Shown here piece after piece: positions 7,560-16,424 of a stretch of DNA of 22,300 bases. Each line of letters starts with the position of its first letter. The first letter of the stretch is position 1. Source of the stretch: CAWALV01 sp963782965 (GTDB lineage: Bacteria > Actinomycetota > Actinomycetes > Acidothermales > Acidothermaceae). The translations under genes were made by a program, and so were the position numbers. Location: assembly GCA_963782965.1 (NCBI GenBank), contig CAWALV010000005.1, positions 1-22,300 on the forward strand. Reading direction: 5' to 3'. The notes below the pieces were generated by a model, which was not told the origin of the DNA, ran no database searches, and was given only the letters and a program-made list of their open reading frames with translations.

Positions 7560-9044
7560 ATGAACCTGTCTCGAGGACGTGTGCCGGCGGCTGCCGCCAC
7601 CGGCATCCTCCGCAGACGAAGCCGGCATGGCATGGCAGCGGTTGCGGGGCTGGCGGTGCTGGCCACCCTCGCCGCCTGCAGCTCGAGTTCCAAGTCAACG
7701 GCCGGCGGGTCCAGTACGGCCGGCGGCGCGGCGAGCACACCGGCGTCCACCATGGCCTCGGCCTCGGGCAGCGCATCGGCGGCCGCCGGCACATCGGCGC
7801 CCGCCAGCCCGGCGGCGTACAAGTGCAGCTCCAGCGCGGTGAAGCTCACGATGTGGGGCTGGGCCGCGGGCTACGACCTGGCCGTCAACGAGTTCAACAA
7901 GACCCACCCGGACATCTGCGTGACGCTGGAGAACAACGGCGCGTCCGGTGACGAGTACACCAAGATCGGTGATGTCGTGAAGGCGGGCAGTGGCGCGCCG
8001 GACGTCGCCGAGGTCGAGTACTTCGAGCTGCCGTCCCTCGAGATCACCAACGACCTGCTCGATCTTTCGCAGTACGGCGCGAACGACCACAAGGCGGATA
8101 TCGCGCCCGTCGCGTGGTCGCAGGTGAGCCAGGGCTCGTCCGTGTACGCGATGCCGGTCGACCTCGGTCCGCTCGCGCTGTACTACGACTCCAAGGTCTT
8201 CTCGCAGTACAACCTCGCCGTTCCGACGACGTGGACGCAGTTCGCCTCCGAGGCGGCTCAGCTGCACCAGGCCAACGCGAAGGCCGCGATCACGAACCTC
8301 GACCCGACCACCGCCCAGGAAATGCTCGCGCTCATGCAGCAGGCGGGCGCCTTCCCGTTCAAGTACGCGGGCGGGTCGAACGTGACCATCAACTTCACCG
8401 GCAGCGCGCAGATGGCGTTCGCGAACTACTGGCAGACGTTGATCGACGCCCACGAGGTCACCACGCTGGCTGAGTTCTCCCCGGGCCTGTGGTCCGCCTT
8501 CGACAGTGGCAGCGTGGCCGCGCGGCTCAGCCCGGCGTGGGGCCAGGTCGGGATGGGTCACAACCTGAAGAACACGTTGGGCGACTGGCGTGCCGCGCCG
8601 ATCCCGCAGCAGTCCGCGGGTCAGCAGCTCTCGGGCAACTGGGGCGGCTCGACGATCGCGGTGATGAAGTCGACCAAGCACCCGAAGGAAGCGGCCGAGT
8701 TCGCGGAGTGGTTCGGCGGCAGCGCCGACGCATGGAACATCCTGAGCGGCCCGGTGGCCGGTGCTTTCCCCGGATACCTGCCGTTGCTGAACAGTGCGAC
8801 GTTCCAGGCACAGACGATCAACACGTCGGGCGACTCGCACCCGCAAACGGTCTTCGCGCAGGCTGCGCAGAACATGATCGCGCCGCAATGGCCACCGATC
8901 ATGACGGCCGCGCTCACGCAGTGGACTGATATCTTCGCCGGCGTCACCAAGGGGACCGAGACGCTGCCTGACGCGTTCAAGGCCTACCAGGCTTCCTTGA
9001 CGAAGTACGCGCAGGCGCAGGGTTTCAAGGTCAGCACGTCCTGA
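7560..9044 (+). CDS. CUT1 ABC transporter sugar-binding lipoprotein
   Basis: This is the extracytoplasmic solute-binding protein of a carbohydrate importer (UgpB/MalE-like, COG1653). The first 40 residues are a lipoprotein signal: RRRSRH, a hydrophobic core and the lipobox LAAC with Cys40. A Ser/Gly/Ala-rich tether of about 50 residues follows. The binding domain has typical features: KLTMWGWAAGYDLAVNEFNK, PDVAEVEYFELPSL, YAMPVDLGPLALYYDSKVF and GSTIAVMKSTKHPKEAAEFAEWF. GAGGTAG lies 3 bases before the ATG at 7560; the frame is open further upstream, but that stretch holds the promoter. It is the first gene of the operon. The ligand is probably an oligosaccharide released by the GH93 enzyme, which is inferred from context only. 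Confidence 0.92.
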   Translation: MNLSRGRVPAAAATGILRRRSRHGMAAVAGLAVLATLAACSSSSKSTAGGSSTAGGAASTPASTMASASGSASAAAGTSAPASPAAYKCSSSAVKLTMWGWAAGYDLAVNEFNKTHPDICVTLENNGASGDEYTKIGDVVKAGSGAPDVAEVEYFELPSLEITNDLLDLSQYGANDHKADIAPVAWSQVSQGSSVYAMPVDLGPLALYYDSKVFSQYNLAVPTTWTQFASEAAQLHQANAKAAITNLDPTTAQEMLALMQQAGAFPFKYAGGSNVTINFTGSAQMAFANYWQTLIDAHEVTTLAEFSPGLWSAFDSGSVAARLSPAWGQVGMGHNLKNTLGDWRAAPIPQQSAGQQLSGNWGGSTIAVMKSTKHPKEAAEFAEWFGGSADAWNILSGPVAGAFPGYLPLLNSATFQAQTINTSGDSHPQTVFAQAAQNMIAPQWPPIMTAALTQWTDIFAGVTKGTETLPDAFKAYQASLTKYAQAQGFKVSTS

Positions 9045-9075
9045 CCGAAACCGCTCGTTAGCCGCAACGAGTCGA

Positions 9076-9120
9076 CCTTCCCCGGGCCCGGAACGCTTCC
9101 CGCTCCGGGCCCGGGGAAGG
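9076..9120 (+). terminator. Strong intra-operon hairpin between binding protein and permease genes
   Basis: A perfect 17-bp stem (9076-9092 with 9104-9120, arms beginning CCTTCCCCGGGCCCGGA) closes an 11-base loop. It lies 31 bases after the binding-protein stop codon and 38 bases before the permease start. It has no T-tract. In many sugar-transport operons such a structure protects the 3' end of the binding-protein mRNA or attenuates read-through, so the binding protein is made in excess. Confidence 0.75.
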
Positions 9121-9158
9121 CGCCAAACGAACTAGAGATCAACCAGACGGGAGGCGCG

Positions 9159-10124
9159 GTGGAGAACAGCACCGCACTGCGCCCGACACCCTCCACCGGC
9201 GAGCGGCGGACCCAGGTGAAGCCGACGCCCGTGCGTCGCCCGAATCGGCGCAACGCGCGACGCGAGCGTTACGGCGCTGTTTTCGTCTCGCCGTTCATCA
9301 TCGTGCTGACGTTCACGATGATCGTGCCGATCGGGTACGCCGTCTACGAAAGCCTGTACCGCACGCAGTTGGTCGGTGGCACCTCGTTCGCCGGCTTGGC
9401 CAACTATCGAGTAGTCCTGACGTCCAGCCAGTTCTGGGGCGGCGTCGAACGGGTCCTGATCTTCGCCGCGATCCAGGTGCCGGTCACGATCGGCCTCGCG
9501 CTGTTCTTCGCGTCGGTGTTCGACGCGGGCGTCAGCCGGTTCGGCAAGTTCTTCCGCACCGTCTACTTCATGCCGTTCGCCGTCCCGGCGGTCGTCGCGG
9601 CGGTCATGTGGTCCTTCCTGCTGCTGCCCAAGCTCGGGCCGTTCAGCAAGCTCGCCGACGCGATCGGCCTGCACCACACGAACTTCTTCTCGTCGAAGCT
9701 TATGCTGCCCACGATCATCGTGATCGTCGTCTGGCAGTGGACCGGCTACAACATGACGATCCTCTTCACGTCGCTGCGGTCGGTGCCGCGCACGGTCACG
9801 GAAGCGGCCCTGATCGACGGTGCGCCGCTTCGCAAAATCATCTGGCGCGTCAAGGTGCCGATGGTGCGGCCGGTGATCGTCATGCTCTGTTTCGTCAACA
9901 TGGTCGGCGCGCTGCAGTTGTTCACTGAGCCGCAGATCCTCGCCGCATTCCAGCCGCAGGCGGTCTCCTTCGGCTACACGCCGACGCTCTACGTCTACAA
10001 CACGGCGATCGGCAGCGCCGAGTACAACCTCGGCGCCGCGGCGGCGGTCGTGCTCGGGCTACTCATCGGCCTGCTGTCGGTGGTGTCCGCCACCGTGCGC
10101 CGACGCACCGGGGAGCTCAAGTGA
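9159..10124 (+). CDS. CUT1 ABC transporter permease (UgpA/MalF type)
   Basis: This is an inner-membrane channel subunit with six predicted membrane helices; the first is around residues 44-65 (VFVSPFIIVLTFTMIVPIGY). The EAA loop that docks the ATPase is EAALIDGAPLRKIIWRVKVP, beginning at residue 215. A basic tail-like N-terminus (RRPNRRNARRERY) precedes helix 1. The GTG start at 9159 has GGGAGG 4 bases upstream. It ends in a GTGA overlap with the second permease gene, so the two subunits are translationally coupled, as expected for a heterodimer. Confidence 0.92.
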   Translation: MENSTALRPTPSTGERRTQVKPTPVRRPNRRNARRERYGAVFVSPFIIVLTFTMIVPIGYAVYESLYRTQLVGGTSFAGLANYRVVLTSSQFWGGVERVLIFAAIQVPVTIGLALFFASVFDAGVSRFGKFFRTVYFMPFAVPAVVAAVMWSFLLLPKLGPFSKLADAIGLHHTNFFSSKLMLPTIIVIVVWQWTGYNMTILFTSLRSVPRTVTEAALIDGAPLRKIIWRVKVPMVRPVIVMLCFVNMVGALQLFTEPQILAAFQPQAVSFGYTPTLYVYNTAIGSAEYNLGAAAAVVLGLLIGLLSVVSATVRRRTGELK

Positions 10125-11089
10125 CCACCCTCGACGCCCACCACGACACCGGACGCCGGCGGGGCGCGGCCGCGGACCGCAAGCGCCGCCGACGCCAGTC
10201 ACCGCGCGAGGACATCGTGCCGATCGAGCTGTACGGCCTGCGCCGAGGCACGGTCACCACGATCACCGTGGTCTGCGCGATCTTCGCGGTCTTCATCCTG
10301 GCTCCGCTCGTGTGGCTCGTCATCAACGCCACCAAGACGCAGTCCGAGGTCTATCAAGGTTCCGGCTTCTGGTTCTCCGGACCGTTCCGGCTGTTCCACA
10401 ACCTGCACACGCTGTTCGAGAACATGAGCGGCGTCGGCGTCTACACCCGCTGGCTGCTCAACACTGTGATCTACGCGCTGCTCGGCGGCATCGGTGCGAC
10501 GGCACTTTCAGCGCTCGCCGGATACGGTTTCGCTCGGTATTCGTTCCGCGGTGCGAAGAGCGCCTTCTATCTGATCCTGGCGACCCTGCTGGTGCCGATT
10601 ACGTCGGTTGCGCTGCCGCTTTACCTCGTCTACGCGAAGGTTCATCTCGTCAATTCCCTCTGGGGCATGGTGTTGCCGAGCATGGTGGCGCCCGTCGGTG
10701 TCTACTTGATGCGCACCTTCATCGACGCGAACGTCCCGCGCGAGCTCATCGAGGCGGCGCGTATCGACGGCGCGAGCGAGATCGGCATCTTGTTCCGCAT
10801 CGCCTTGCCGCTCGTCGTGCCCGGACTCGTCACGGTCTTGCTGCTCAGCGTTGTCGCGATCTGGAACAACTACTTCCTGCCGTTGATGATTTTCAGTCAC
10901 AACAAGTCGTACCCGTTGACGGTCGGCCTCGCGGCGCTGTCACATGCCGCGGAGACCGGCAGCAAGCAGCAACTCGTGCCGGTACTCATCGCCGGCGGCC
11001 TCGTCACGATCGTGCCGCTGATCGTGCTGTTCTTCTTCCTCGAAAAATACTTCAGGCGTGGCGCGTTCCAGGGCAGCCTCACCGGCTGA
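10121..11089 (+). CDS. CUT1 ABC transporter permease (UgpE/MalG type)
   Basis: This is the second channel subunit, with six predicted helices and the EAA loop EAARIDGASEIGILFRIALP beginning at residue 211. A basic N-terminus (RRRGAAADRKRRRRQ) lies before the first helix. The start GTG overlaps the stop of the preceding permease by four bases. No ATPase gene follows or occurs anywhere in the window. Actinobacterial CUT1 systems commonly share an MsiK-type ATPase encoded elsewhere, and I infer the same here. The next gene starts 59 bases downstream and is probably in the same transcript. Confidence 0.92.
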   Translation: MTTLDAHHDTGRRRGAAADRKRRRRQSPREDIVPIELYGLRRGTVTTITVVCAIFAVFILAPLVWLVINATKTQSEVYQGSGFWFSGPFRLFHNLHTLFENMSGVGVYTRWLLNTVIYALLGGIGATALSALAGYGFARYSFRGAKSAFYLILATLLVPITSVALPLYLVYAKVHLVNSLWGMVLPSMVAPVGVYLMRTFIDANVPRELIEAARIDGASEIGILFRIALPLVVPGLVTVLLLSVVAIWNNYFLPLMIFSHNKSYPLTVGLAALSHAAETGSKQQLVPVLIAGGLVTIVPLIVLFFFLEKYFRRGAFQGSLTG

Positions 11090-11148
11090 TCACGACCGCG
11101 ACTCGGGCGGCGGCCGGCGTCGTCCGCCTGTTCAAGTGAAAGGCACCG

Positions 11149-13287
11149 ATGGCTTCACCTCGCAGCGAATACCCACGCCCCGACTTCGACCGATCGCACG
11201 CTTGGCAATCGCTCAACGGCGACTGGGACTTTGCGCCGGACCCCCAACGCACCGGCGAGTCTCGGGGCCTAACGGAGGGCCTCGGTGTCTGGCCAGAGCA
11301 GATCGTGGTGCCGTTCGCCTGGGAGACCCCGGCTTCGGGAATCGGCCGTACCTGGCTCCAGCGTGGTTGGTACCGACGAGCCATCGACGTTCCCGCGGAG
11401 TGGTCCGGGCTGCGGACGGTCCTGCATTTCGGCGCGGTGTATCACGCCGCGACGGTCTGGCTGAACGGAGTCGAACTCGGCTCCCACGAGGGCGGCTACC
11501 TGCCCTTCGAGTTCGACGTCACCGATGCGCTGCGGGACGGCCGGGGAGTGCTCGTCGTCCGCGTCGACGCGCCGGCCGACAAGACGGAGGTTCCGCACGG
11601 CAAGCAACGCAGCATTCCCGCGGATCCGTACGACGTGTGCTCGTTCACGCCGTCCAGCGGAATCTGGCAGCCGGTGTGGCTCGAAGCGCGGCCGGCGACC
11701 TATGTCGAGGGCGTCCGACTGCGTCCGACCGAGCGGCTCGACGGGGTAGTCGTCGACGTGGACGTCGCCGGGCCGAACGCCGCCGCATCGGTACTGCGAG
11801 TGTCGGTCGGCGTCCGGGACACGATCGTGGACGCCGACGCGGGGCAGCAACGGGTCGAGGTGGCGATCGACGATCCGCAGTTGTGGTCGCCGGCGAGCCC
11901 GCACTTGTACGACGTCCACGTCGAGCTTTCCAGCGCTGACGGCACCGACCGGGTGCGCACGTACACCGGACTCCGGAGGATCGAAGCCCGCGACGGCCGG
12001 TTGTGGTTGAACGGCGAGCCGCTGTACGTACGCGGAGTGCTCGATCAGGGATATTGGCCGCGCGCCGGGATCACCGCGCCGAGCGACGACGCGTTCGTCG
12101 CCGACCTCGAGCTCGCGAAGGAACTCGGCTACAACCTGGTGCGCAAGCATGTGAAGCTCGAGGACCCACGTTTCCTCTACCACGCCGACCGAATCGGGAT
12201 GCTGGTCTGGGCGGAGCCGGCGTGCCCGGGTGTGTTCACCGCCGACGCTATCGTTGCGTTCGAGGCGGAGCTCGTGCCGATGGTCGAGCGAGACGGCAAC
12301 CATCCGAGCGTCGTCATCTGGGGCCTCTACAACGAAGAATGGGGCCTCGACTGGGACCTGCCGACCGATCCCGCGAAGCAAGCCGCCGTGCGCAACGCCG
12401 TACGAATGCTGAAGAACGCCGACCCCACGCGGCCGGTCGTCGACAACTCCGGCTGGACGCACGTCGAGACGGACATCGCCGACTGGCACCTGTACGACGA
12501 CCGGCCGGACGGCTGGGCCGCTCGGCTCCGGTCGCTGTGGGCTGACGGCGACGACCGCTTTCCGGTGCGGCTGTCGCCCTCGCGCTGGCGGTGGCAGCAG
12601 CGGCGCGCGACCGAAGCCGGGACGGCGCCGTACCCGACGCAGGTCGACAAGCTGCTGATGGCCGCCGGAGGTCCGATCCCGGACGACCTGCCCAACCTGA
12701 ACAGCGAGTACGGCGGCGGTGGCACCAGCCTCGAACGCGGCTGGAACCGCCGCTGGCAGACGCAGGAGCTGCGCCGCTACGACCGCCTCGCCGGCTACGT
12801 CTACACCGAGCTGTACGACATCGAGCACGAGACCGCCGGCGTCGTCGACTTCGAGCGCAGCCGCAAGGACGACGGTGGCGACTCCGGCGTGGCGAACGCG
12901 CCGACCGTCTTCGTCGTCGACGTCGACCCGCAAGCGCCCGGAATCGACGTGCTGACCGACGATCGTGCGGTCGAAATCCCGGTCCGCATTTCCCTTCACG
13001 GCGCGGCCATCTGCGTGCTCGACGTCCGGTCGTTCTGGGGTCCGCCGCTGATCGGCTGCGAGCCCGCGGCGCTCGCGGACGCCGTCCACGACGCCGATAC
13101 GCACGCCGTCATCGAGGCGACGCCGTATGTGCTGAGCGAATCAGCGCTTGTGAAGAGTGCACTGCCGTCGGACTGGCCGGCCGGGCGGCTGCATGTCGTC
13201 GGCATCAGCAATGGCACTGTGATCGCCCGGACGTTCGTCGACGTCGTCCGGGCCGCCGGCTCTCGAGACGCAGGAACGCACGCATGA
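11149..13287 (+). CDS. Glycoside hydrolase family 2, cytosolic (first copy)
   Basis: This 712-residue retaining exo-glycosidase has the GH2 order: sugar-binding jelly roll (AWQSLNGDWDF to about residue 190), an immunoglobulin-like domain, a TIM barrel and a short C-terminal domain. The acid/base is Glu396 in GLYNEEWG and the nucleophile Glu520 in NSEYGGG. NLVRKHVKLEDPRFLYHADR is the usual barrel strand. There is no signal peptide, so it acts on imported sugars. It is a close paralogue of 17779-19878 but has about 18 more residues between the two catalytic Glu (around RWRWQQRRATEAGTAPYP). GH2 includes beta-galactosidases, beta-glucuronidases and arabinosidases; I cannot assign the substrate. 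Its stop overlaps the sulfatase start (ATGA). Confidence 0.9.
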   Translation: MASPRSEYPRPDFDRSHAWQSLNGDWDFAPDPQRTGESRGLTEGLGVWPEQIVVPFAWETPASGIGRTWLQRGWYRRAIDVPAEWSGLRTVLHFGAVYHAATVWLNGVELGSHEGGYLPFEFDVTDALRDGRGVLVVRVDAPADKTEVPHGKQRSIPADPYDVCSFTPSSGIWQPVWLEARPATYVEGVRLRPTERLDGVVVDVDVAGPNAAASVLRVSVGVRDTIVDADAGQQRVEVAIDDPQLWSPASPHLYDVHVELSSADGTDRVRTYTGLRRIEARDGRLWLNGEPLYVRGVLDQGYWPRAGITAPSDDAFVADLELAKELGYNLVRKHVKLEDPRFLYHADRIGMLVWAEPACPGVFTADAIVAFEAELVPMVERDGNHPSVVIWGLYNEEWGLDWDLPTDPAKQAAVRNAVRMLKNADPTRPVVDNSGWTHVETDIADWHLYDDRPDGWAARLRSLWADGDDRFPVRLSPSRWRWQQRRATEAGTAPYPTQVDKLLMAAGGPIPDDLPNLNSEYGGGGTSLERGWNRRWQTQELRRYDRLAGYVYTELYDIEHETAGVVDFERSRKDDGGDSGVANAPTVFVVDVDPQAPGIDVLTDDRAVEIPVRISLHGAAICVLDVRSFWGPPLIGCEPAALADAVHDADTHAVIEATPYVLSESALVKSALPSDWPAGRLHVVGISNGTVIARTFVDVVRAAGSRDAGTHA

Positions 13288-14783
13288 CCGGCCCGCGGCG
13301 TCCGAACTTCTTGCTGTTGATGACGGATCAGCACCGCGTCGACACGCTCGGCTGCTACGGAAACACGGTCTGCCAGACGCCGGCGATCGACGCGCTCGCC
13401 AACCGCGGCGTCCGCTTCGACAACGCCTTCACGCCGACGGCGATCTGCACACCGGCCCGAGCTTCGCTGCTGACCGGAGTGTTGCCTTTTCGCCACTCGC
13501 TGCTGGCGAACTACGAGCGCAACGTCGGTTACCGGGAAGAGCTCGACGGCCGGTACCTTCCGTTCTCCTATGCGCTGCGGTCGGCCGGCTACCAGGTCGG
13601 GCACGTCGGCAAGTGGCACGTGGGCAAGGACCTCGGCCCGGCCGAGCACGGCTTCGACGGCACGCACCTCCCCGGCTGGGGCAACGCGGTGAACCATCCC
13701 GACTACCACCGGTGGCTGCGGGCGCGAGATCTTCCGGAGTTCGCCCTTCGCAGCGAGGTACGCGGCCGCTTTCCGAACGGTGAGCCGGGAAACCTGCTGG
13801 CCGGCGTGCTCGAGGGTCCGGTCGAATCGACGTTCGAGTACTACCTCGCCGACAGAGCGATCGAGAAGATCGAACGCTACGGCGAAAACGAGCAGCCGCT
13901 CTTCTTGGCGTGCAACTGGTTCGGCCCGCACCTGCCGTACTGTATTCCGGACGAGTACTACCACCGCTACAGCCCGGACGACGTCGTGTTGCCGCGATCG
14001 ATCGCGGAGACCTTCGAGGGCAAGCCGGCCGTGCAGCGCAGCTATTCGCAGCATTGGACGTTCGACAGCATCGGCATCGAGCGCTGGAAGGAACTGACGG
14101 CCGCCTACTGGGGTTACGTCACGATGATCGACGAGCAGGTCGGCCGAATCACGCAGACCCTTGACCGGCTCGGCCTGACGGACGACACCGTGGTCTTGTT
14201 CACCGCCGACCACGGCGAGTTCACCGGAGCGCACCGCCTGCACGACAAGGGCCCGGCGATGTACGACGACATCTACCGGATTCCCTTCATCGCTGCAGGC
14301 CCCGGAATCGCAGGGCCGCGTGCGGAAGAACGGATCGCGACACTGACCGACATCGCACCCACCCTCTGCGACCTGACAGGGACGGAAAAACCTGACTACT
14401 ACGACGGCCGCAGCCTGTGGCCGCTGCTGCAGGGCGATCGCGTGGAGGAGTGGCCGACCGAGCTCGTTGCCGAGTTCCACGGGCACCATTTCCCTTATCC
14501 GCAACGGATGTTGCGCACCGAACGGCACAAGCTCGTGGTCAACCCAGGTGACCGGAACGAGCTCTACGACCTGCTCGACGACCCGGACGAGCTGCTGAAC
14601 CGCTATGACCAGCCGGCGCTGGCCGACGTGCAGCGTTCGATGATGCGGCGCCTCTACACGCTCCTGCGCGAGCGCGGCGACAACTTTTATCACTGGATGA
14701 CGTCGATGTACGACGTCGGAGCCAAGAGCTACGACGCCGCGCTCAGTGCCCTCGACTCAGCTGACGCGGGTGCGCCGCGATGA
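13284..14783 (+). CDS. Sulfatase of the formylglycine-dependent S1 (arylsulfatase) family
   Basis: This enzyme hydrolyses a sulfate ester on a carbohydrate. The activation site is Cys55 in TAICTPARASLLTG, the CxPxR form that needs FGE. Metal-binding residues appear in LLMTDQHRVDTLG (Asp15) and FTADHGEF (Asp309, His310), and GHVGKWHVG has the conserved Lys and His. With 499 residues it has the normal family length and lacks a signal peptide, so it is cytosolic like the FGE encoded at 3999-4958. The ATG overlaps the GH2 stop and its own stop overlaps the GH51 start; the three enzymes are translationally linked. This suggests that desulfation and glycoside cleavage act on the same imported molecule. 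The sulfated sugar is unknown. Confidence 0.94.
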   Translation: MTGPRRPNFLLLMTDQHRVDTLGCYGNTVCQTPAIDALANRGVRFDNAFTPTAICTPARASLLTGVLPFRHSLLANYERNVGYREELDGRYLPFSYALRSAGYQVGHVGKWHVGKDLGPAEHGFDGTHLPGWGNAVNHPDYHRWLRARDLPEFALRSEVRGRFPNGEPGNLLAGVLEGPVESTFEYYLADRAIEKIERYGENEQPLFLACNWFGPHLPYCIPDEYYHRYSPDDVVLPRSIAETFEGKPAVQRSYSQHWTFDSIGIERWKELTAAYWGYVTMIDEQVGRITQTLDRLGLTDDTVVLFTADHGEFTGAHRLHDKGPAMYDDIYRIPFIAAGPGIAGPRAEERIATLTDIAPTLCDLTGTEKPDYYDGRSLWPLLQGDRVEEWPTELVAEFHGHHFPYPQRMLRTERHKLVVNPGDRNELYDLLDDPDELLNRYDQPALADVQRSMMRRLYTLLRERGDNFYHWMTSMYDVGAKSYDAALSALDSADAGAPR

Positions 14784-16417
14784 GCGAATCTGGGGCGCCA
14801 AGCGCTCGGCATCCCGAGCTCGCGACGATCCGCATCGATCTCGAGCACCCAGTCGGCCAGATCGACCGCAAGATCTACGGTCATTTCCTCGAGTCGAATT
14901 TCTTCGGCAATATCGAGGGCGGCGTGTTCGACGAAGCGGACGCCCGGGCAAGCGATGACATTCGCGCCGGCTTGCGCACCGACGTCATGGACGCCTGCCG
15001 CCGTCTCGGCGTGCCGATCGTGCGCTGGCCGGGCGGCAACTTCGCGTCGGCCTACCACTGGCAGGACGGCGTCGGGCCGCGCGCACATCGGCCGCGGCGC
15101 CTCGATCTCACCTGGGGCGGGGAGGAGAGCAACCTCTTCGGCACCGACGAGTTCCTCGCCTGGTGTGCGGAAGTGGGTGCCGAGCCGTTCCTCGTCAACG
15201 GGTGCCGCGACGTCGAAGAGGCGGTGCGCTGGGTCGAATACACGAACTACACCGGCGACACCGCGTATTCACGAGCTCGGGCGAAGAACGGGCACCCTGA
15301 GCCGTACGGCGTCCGGTATTGGGGTGTCGGCAACGAGGTCTACGGCCACTGGCAGATGGGCCACCGCTCTGCGGAACGGTATGCAGCCGATGCTCGCGAG
15401 CACGCCTCGTTCATGCGCGCGGTCGACCCCGACCTGTCGCTGGTCGCGGTCGGTCAGCACCGCGAGGAGTGGATGCGGCCGCTGCTCTCGGTGGCGGGGG
15501 CGCTGTTCGACTTCGTTTCGCTGCACCTCTACGGCGCGAGCCTGCACCTGATCGGCGGCGACACCGCCGAATTCGAGGCCGTGGTGGCGCAGTCGCTGTA
15601 CTTCGAGCAGCAGATCGCCGCGTACTCCGACCTGGTTGCCGACATCGCGGCGCAAGCCGGTATCACGAGGCGTCCGTCGATCGCCCTCGACGAGTGGAAC
15701 ATCCGCCATCTCGAGCCGGCCGATTGGCCGGAGCCGCAGCCGGGCGACGACGGCGGCTTCGCACCGCGCGGCACCCCGGCGACGGGTGTGCCGCCGTGGC
15801 GGGTGAACCGCTGGAGTCAGCGGACGCTCGCTGACTCGTTGTTCTATGCCGGTGTGTTCCACGCGCTGCATCGGTTGTCCGGGCGCGAGGTCGCGCCGCG
15901 CATGGCGAATACGGTCAACCTGGTGAACGCGAACGCGTTGATGGCAGTGCGCGCCGGCGGCGTGCTCGCGGGTGCTACCTACCACGTGTGGGACCTGTAC
16001 CAGAACCATCTCGGCGACACCGCGTTGCCCGTGGACGTCGAAACGCCGGGCCGCCGCGCCGAGATCCGCCAAGGCGCGCCGGAGGGAACCGACGTCCTCG
16101 ACTCGAGCCCGGGCACGGTGCCGTACCTCGACGTCGTGGCAACCCGCGACCGTACGGGCGCGCGGCTGCAACTCGCGGTGATCAACCGCCATCCGACCGA
16201 GGCGATAGCGGCGCGGATCGTCGATGCGGACGGCGGCTCGCTGCCGTCGCACGCCCGCGCTCACCGGCTGGGCGACGACGTCGATCAACTGTTCGCGACG
16301 AACACGTTCGCCCGGCCCGACCGCGTCGTGCTGCGCGACGACGGTGACGTCGAGGTCGGGTCGCGCCCGGTGTTCGCGGCGCACTCGATCACGGTGCTGG
16401 ACTTTGCGCTGGGCTGA
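14780..16417 (+). CDS. GH51 alpha-L-arabinofuranosidase, cytosolic
   Basis: This is a retaining exo-glycosidase that removes alpha-L-arabinofuranosyl residues. The barrel shows GHFLESNFFGNIEGG, RWPGGNFASAYHWQDGVGP and YWGVGNEVYGHWQMG with acid/base Glu186, and IALDEWNI with nucleophile Glu305. The C-terminal beta-sandwich domain runs to the end (residues about 400-545). At 545 residues it is slightly longer than the usual 500 or so. There is no signal peptide. The start overlaps the sulfatase stop as ATGA. It ends 7 bases from the stop of the convergent LacI gene. The enzyme gives the best clue that arabinose is part of the substrate. Some GH51 members act on other glucans, so activity needs proof. 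Confidence 0.92.
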   Translation: MSESGAPSARHPELATIRIDLEHPVGQIDRKIYGHFLESNFFGNIEGGVFDEADARASDDIRAGLRTDVMDACRRLGVPIVRWPGGNFASAYHWQDGVGPRAHRPRRLDLTWGGEESNLFGTDEFLAWCAEVGAEPFLVNGCRDVEEAVRWVEYTNYTGDTAYSRARAKNGHPEPYGVRYWGVGNEVYGHWQMGHRSAERYAADAREHASFMRAVDPDLSLVAVGQHREEWMRPLLSVAGALFDFVSLHLYGASLHLIGGDTAEFEAVVAQSLYFEQQIAAYSDLVADIAAQAGITRRPSIALDEWNIRHLEPADWPEPQPGDDGGFAPRGTPATGVPPWRVNRWSQRTLADSLFYAGVFHALHRLSGREVAPRMANTVNLVNANALMAVRAGGVLAGATYHVWDLYQNHLGDTALPVDVETPGRRAEIRQGAPEGTDVLDSSPGTVPYLDVVATRDRTGARLQLAVINRHPTEAIAARIVDADGGSLPSHARAHRLGDDVDQLFATNTFARPDRVVLRDDGDVEVGSRPVFAAHSITVLDFALG

Positions 16418-16424
16418 CCGCCCG

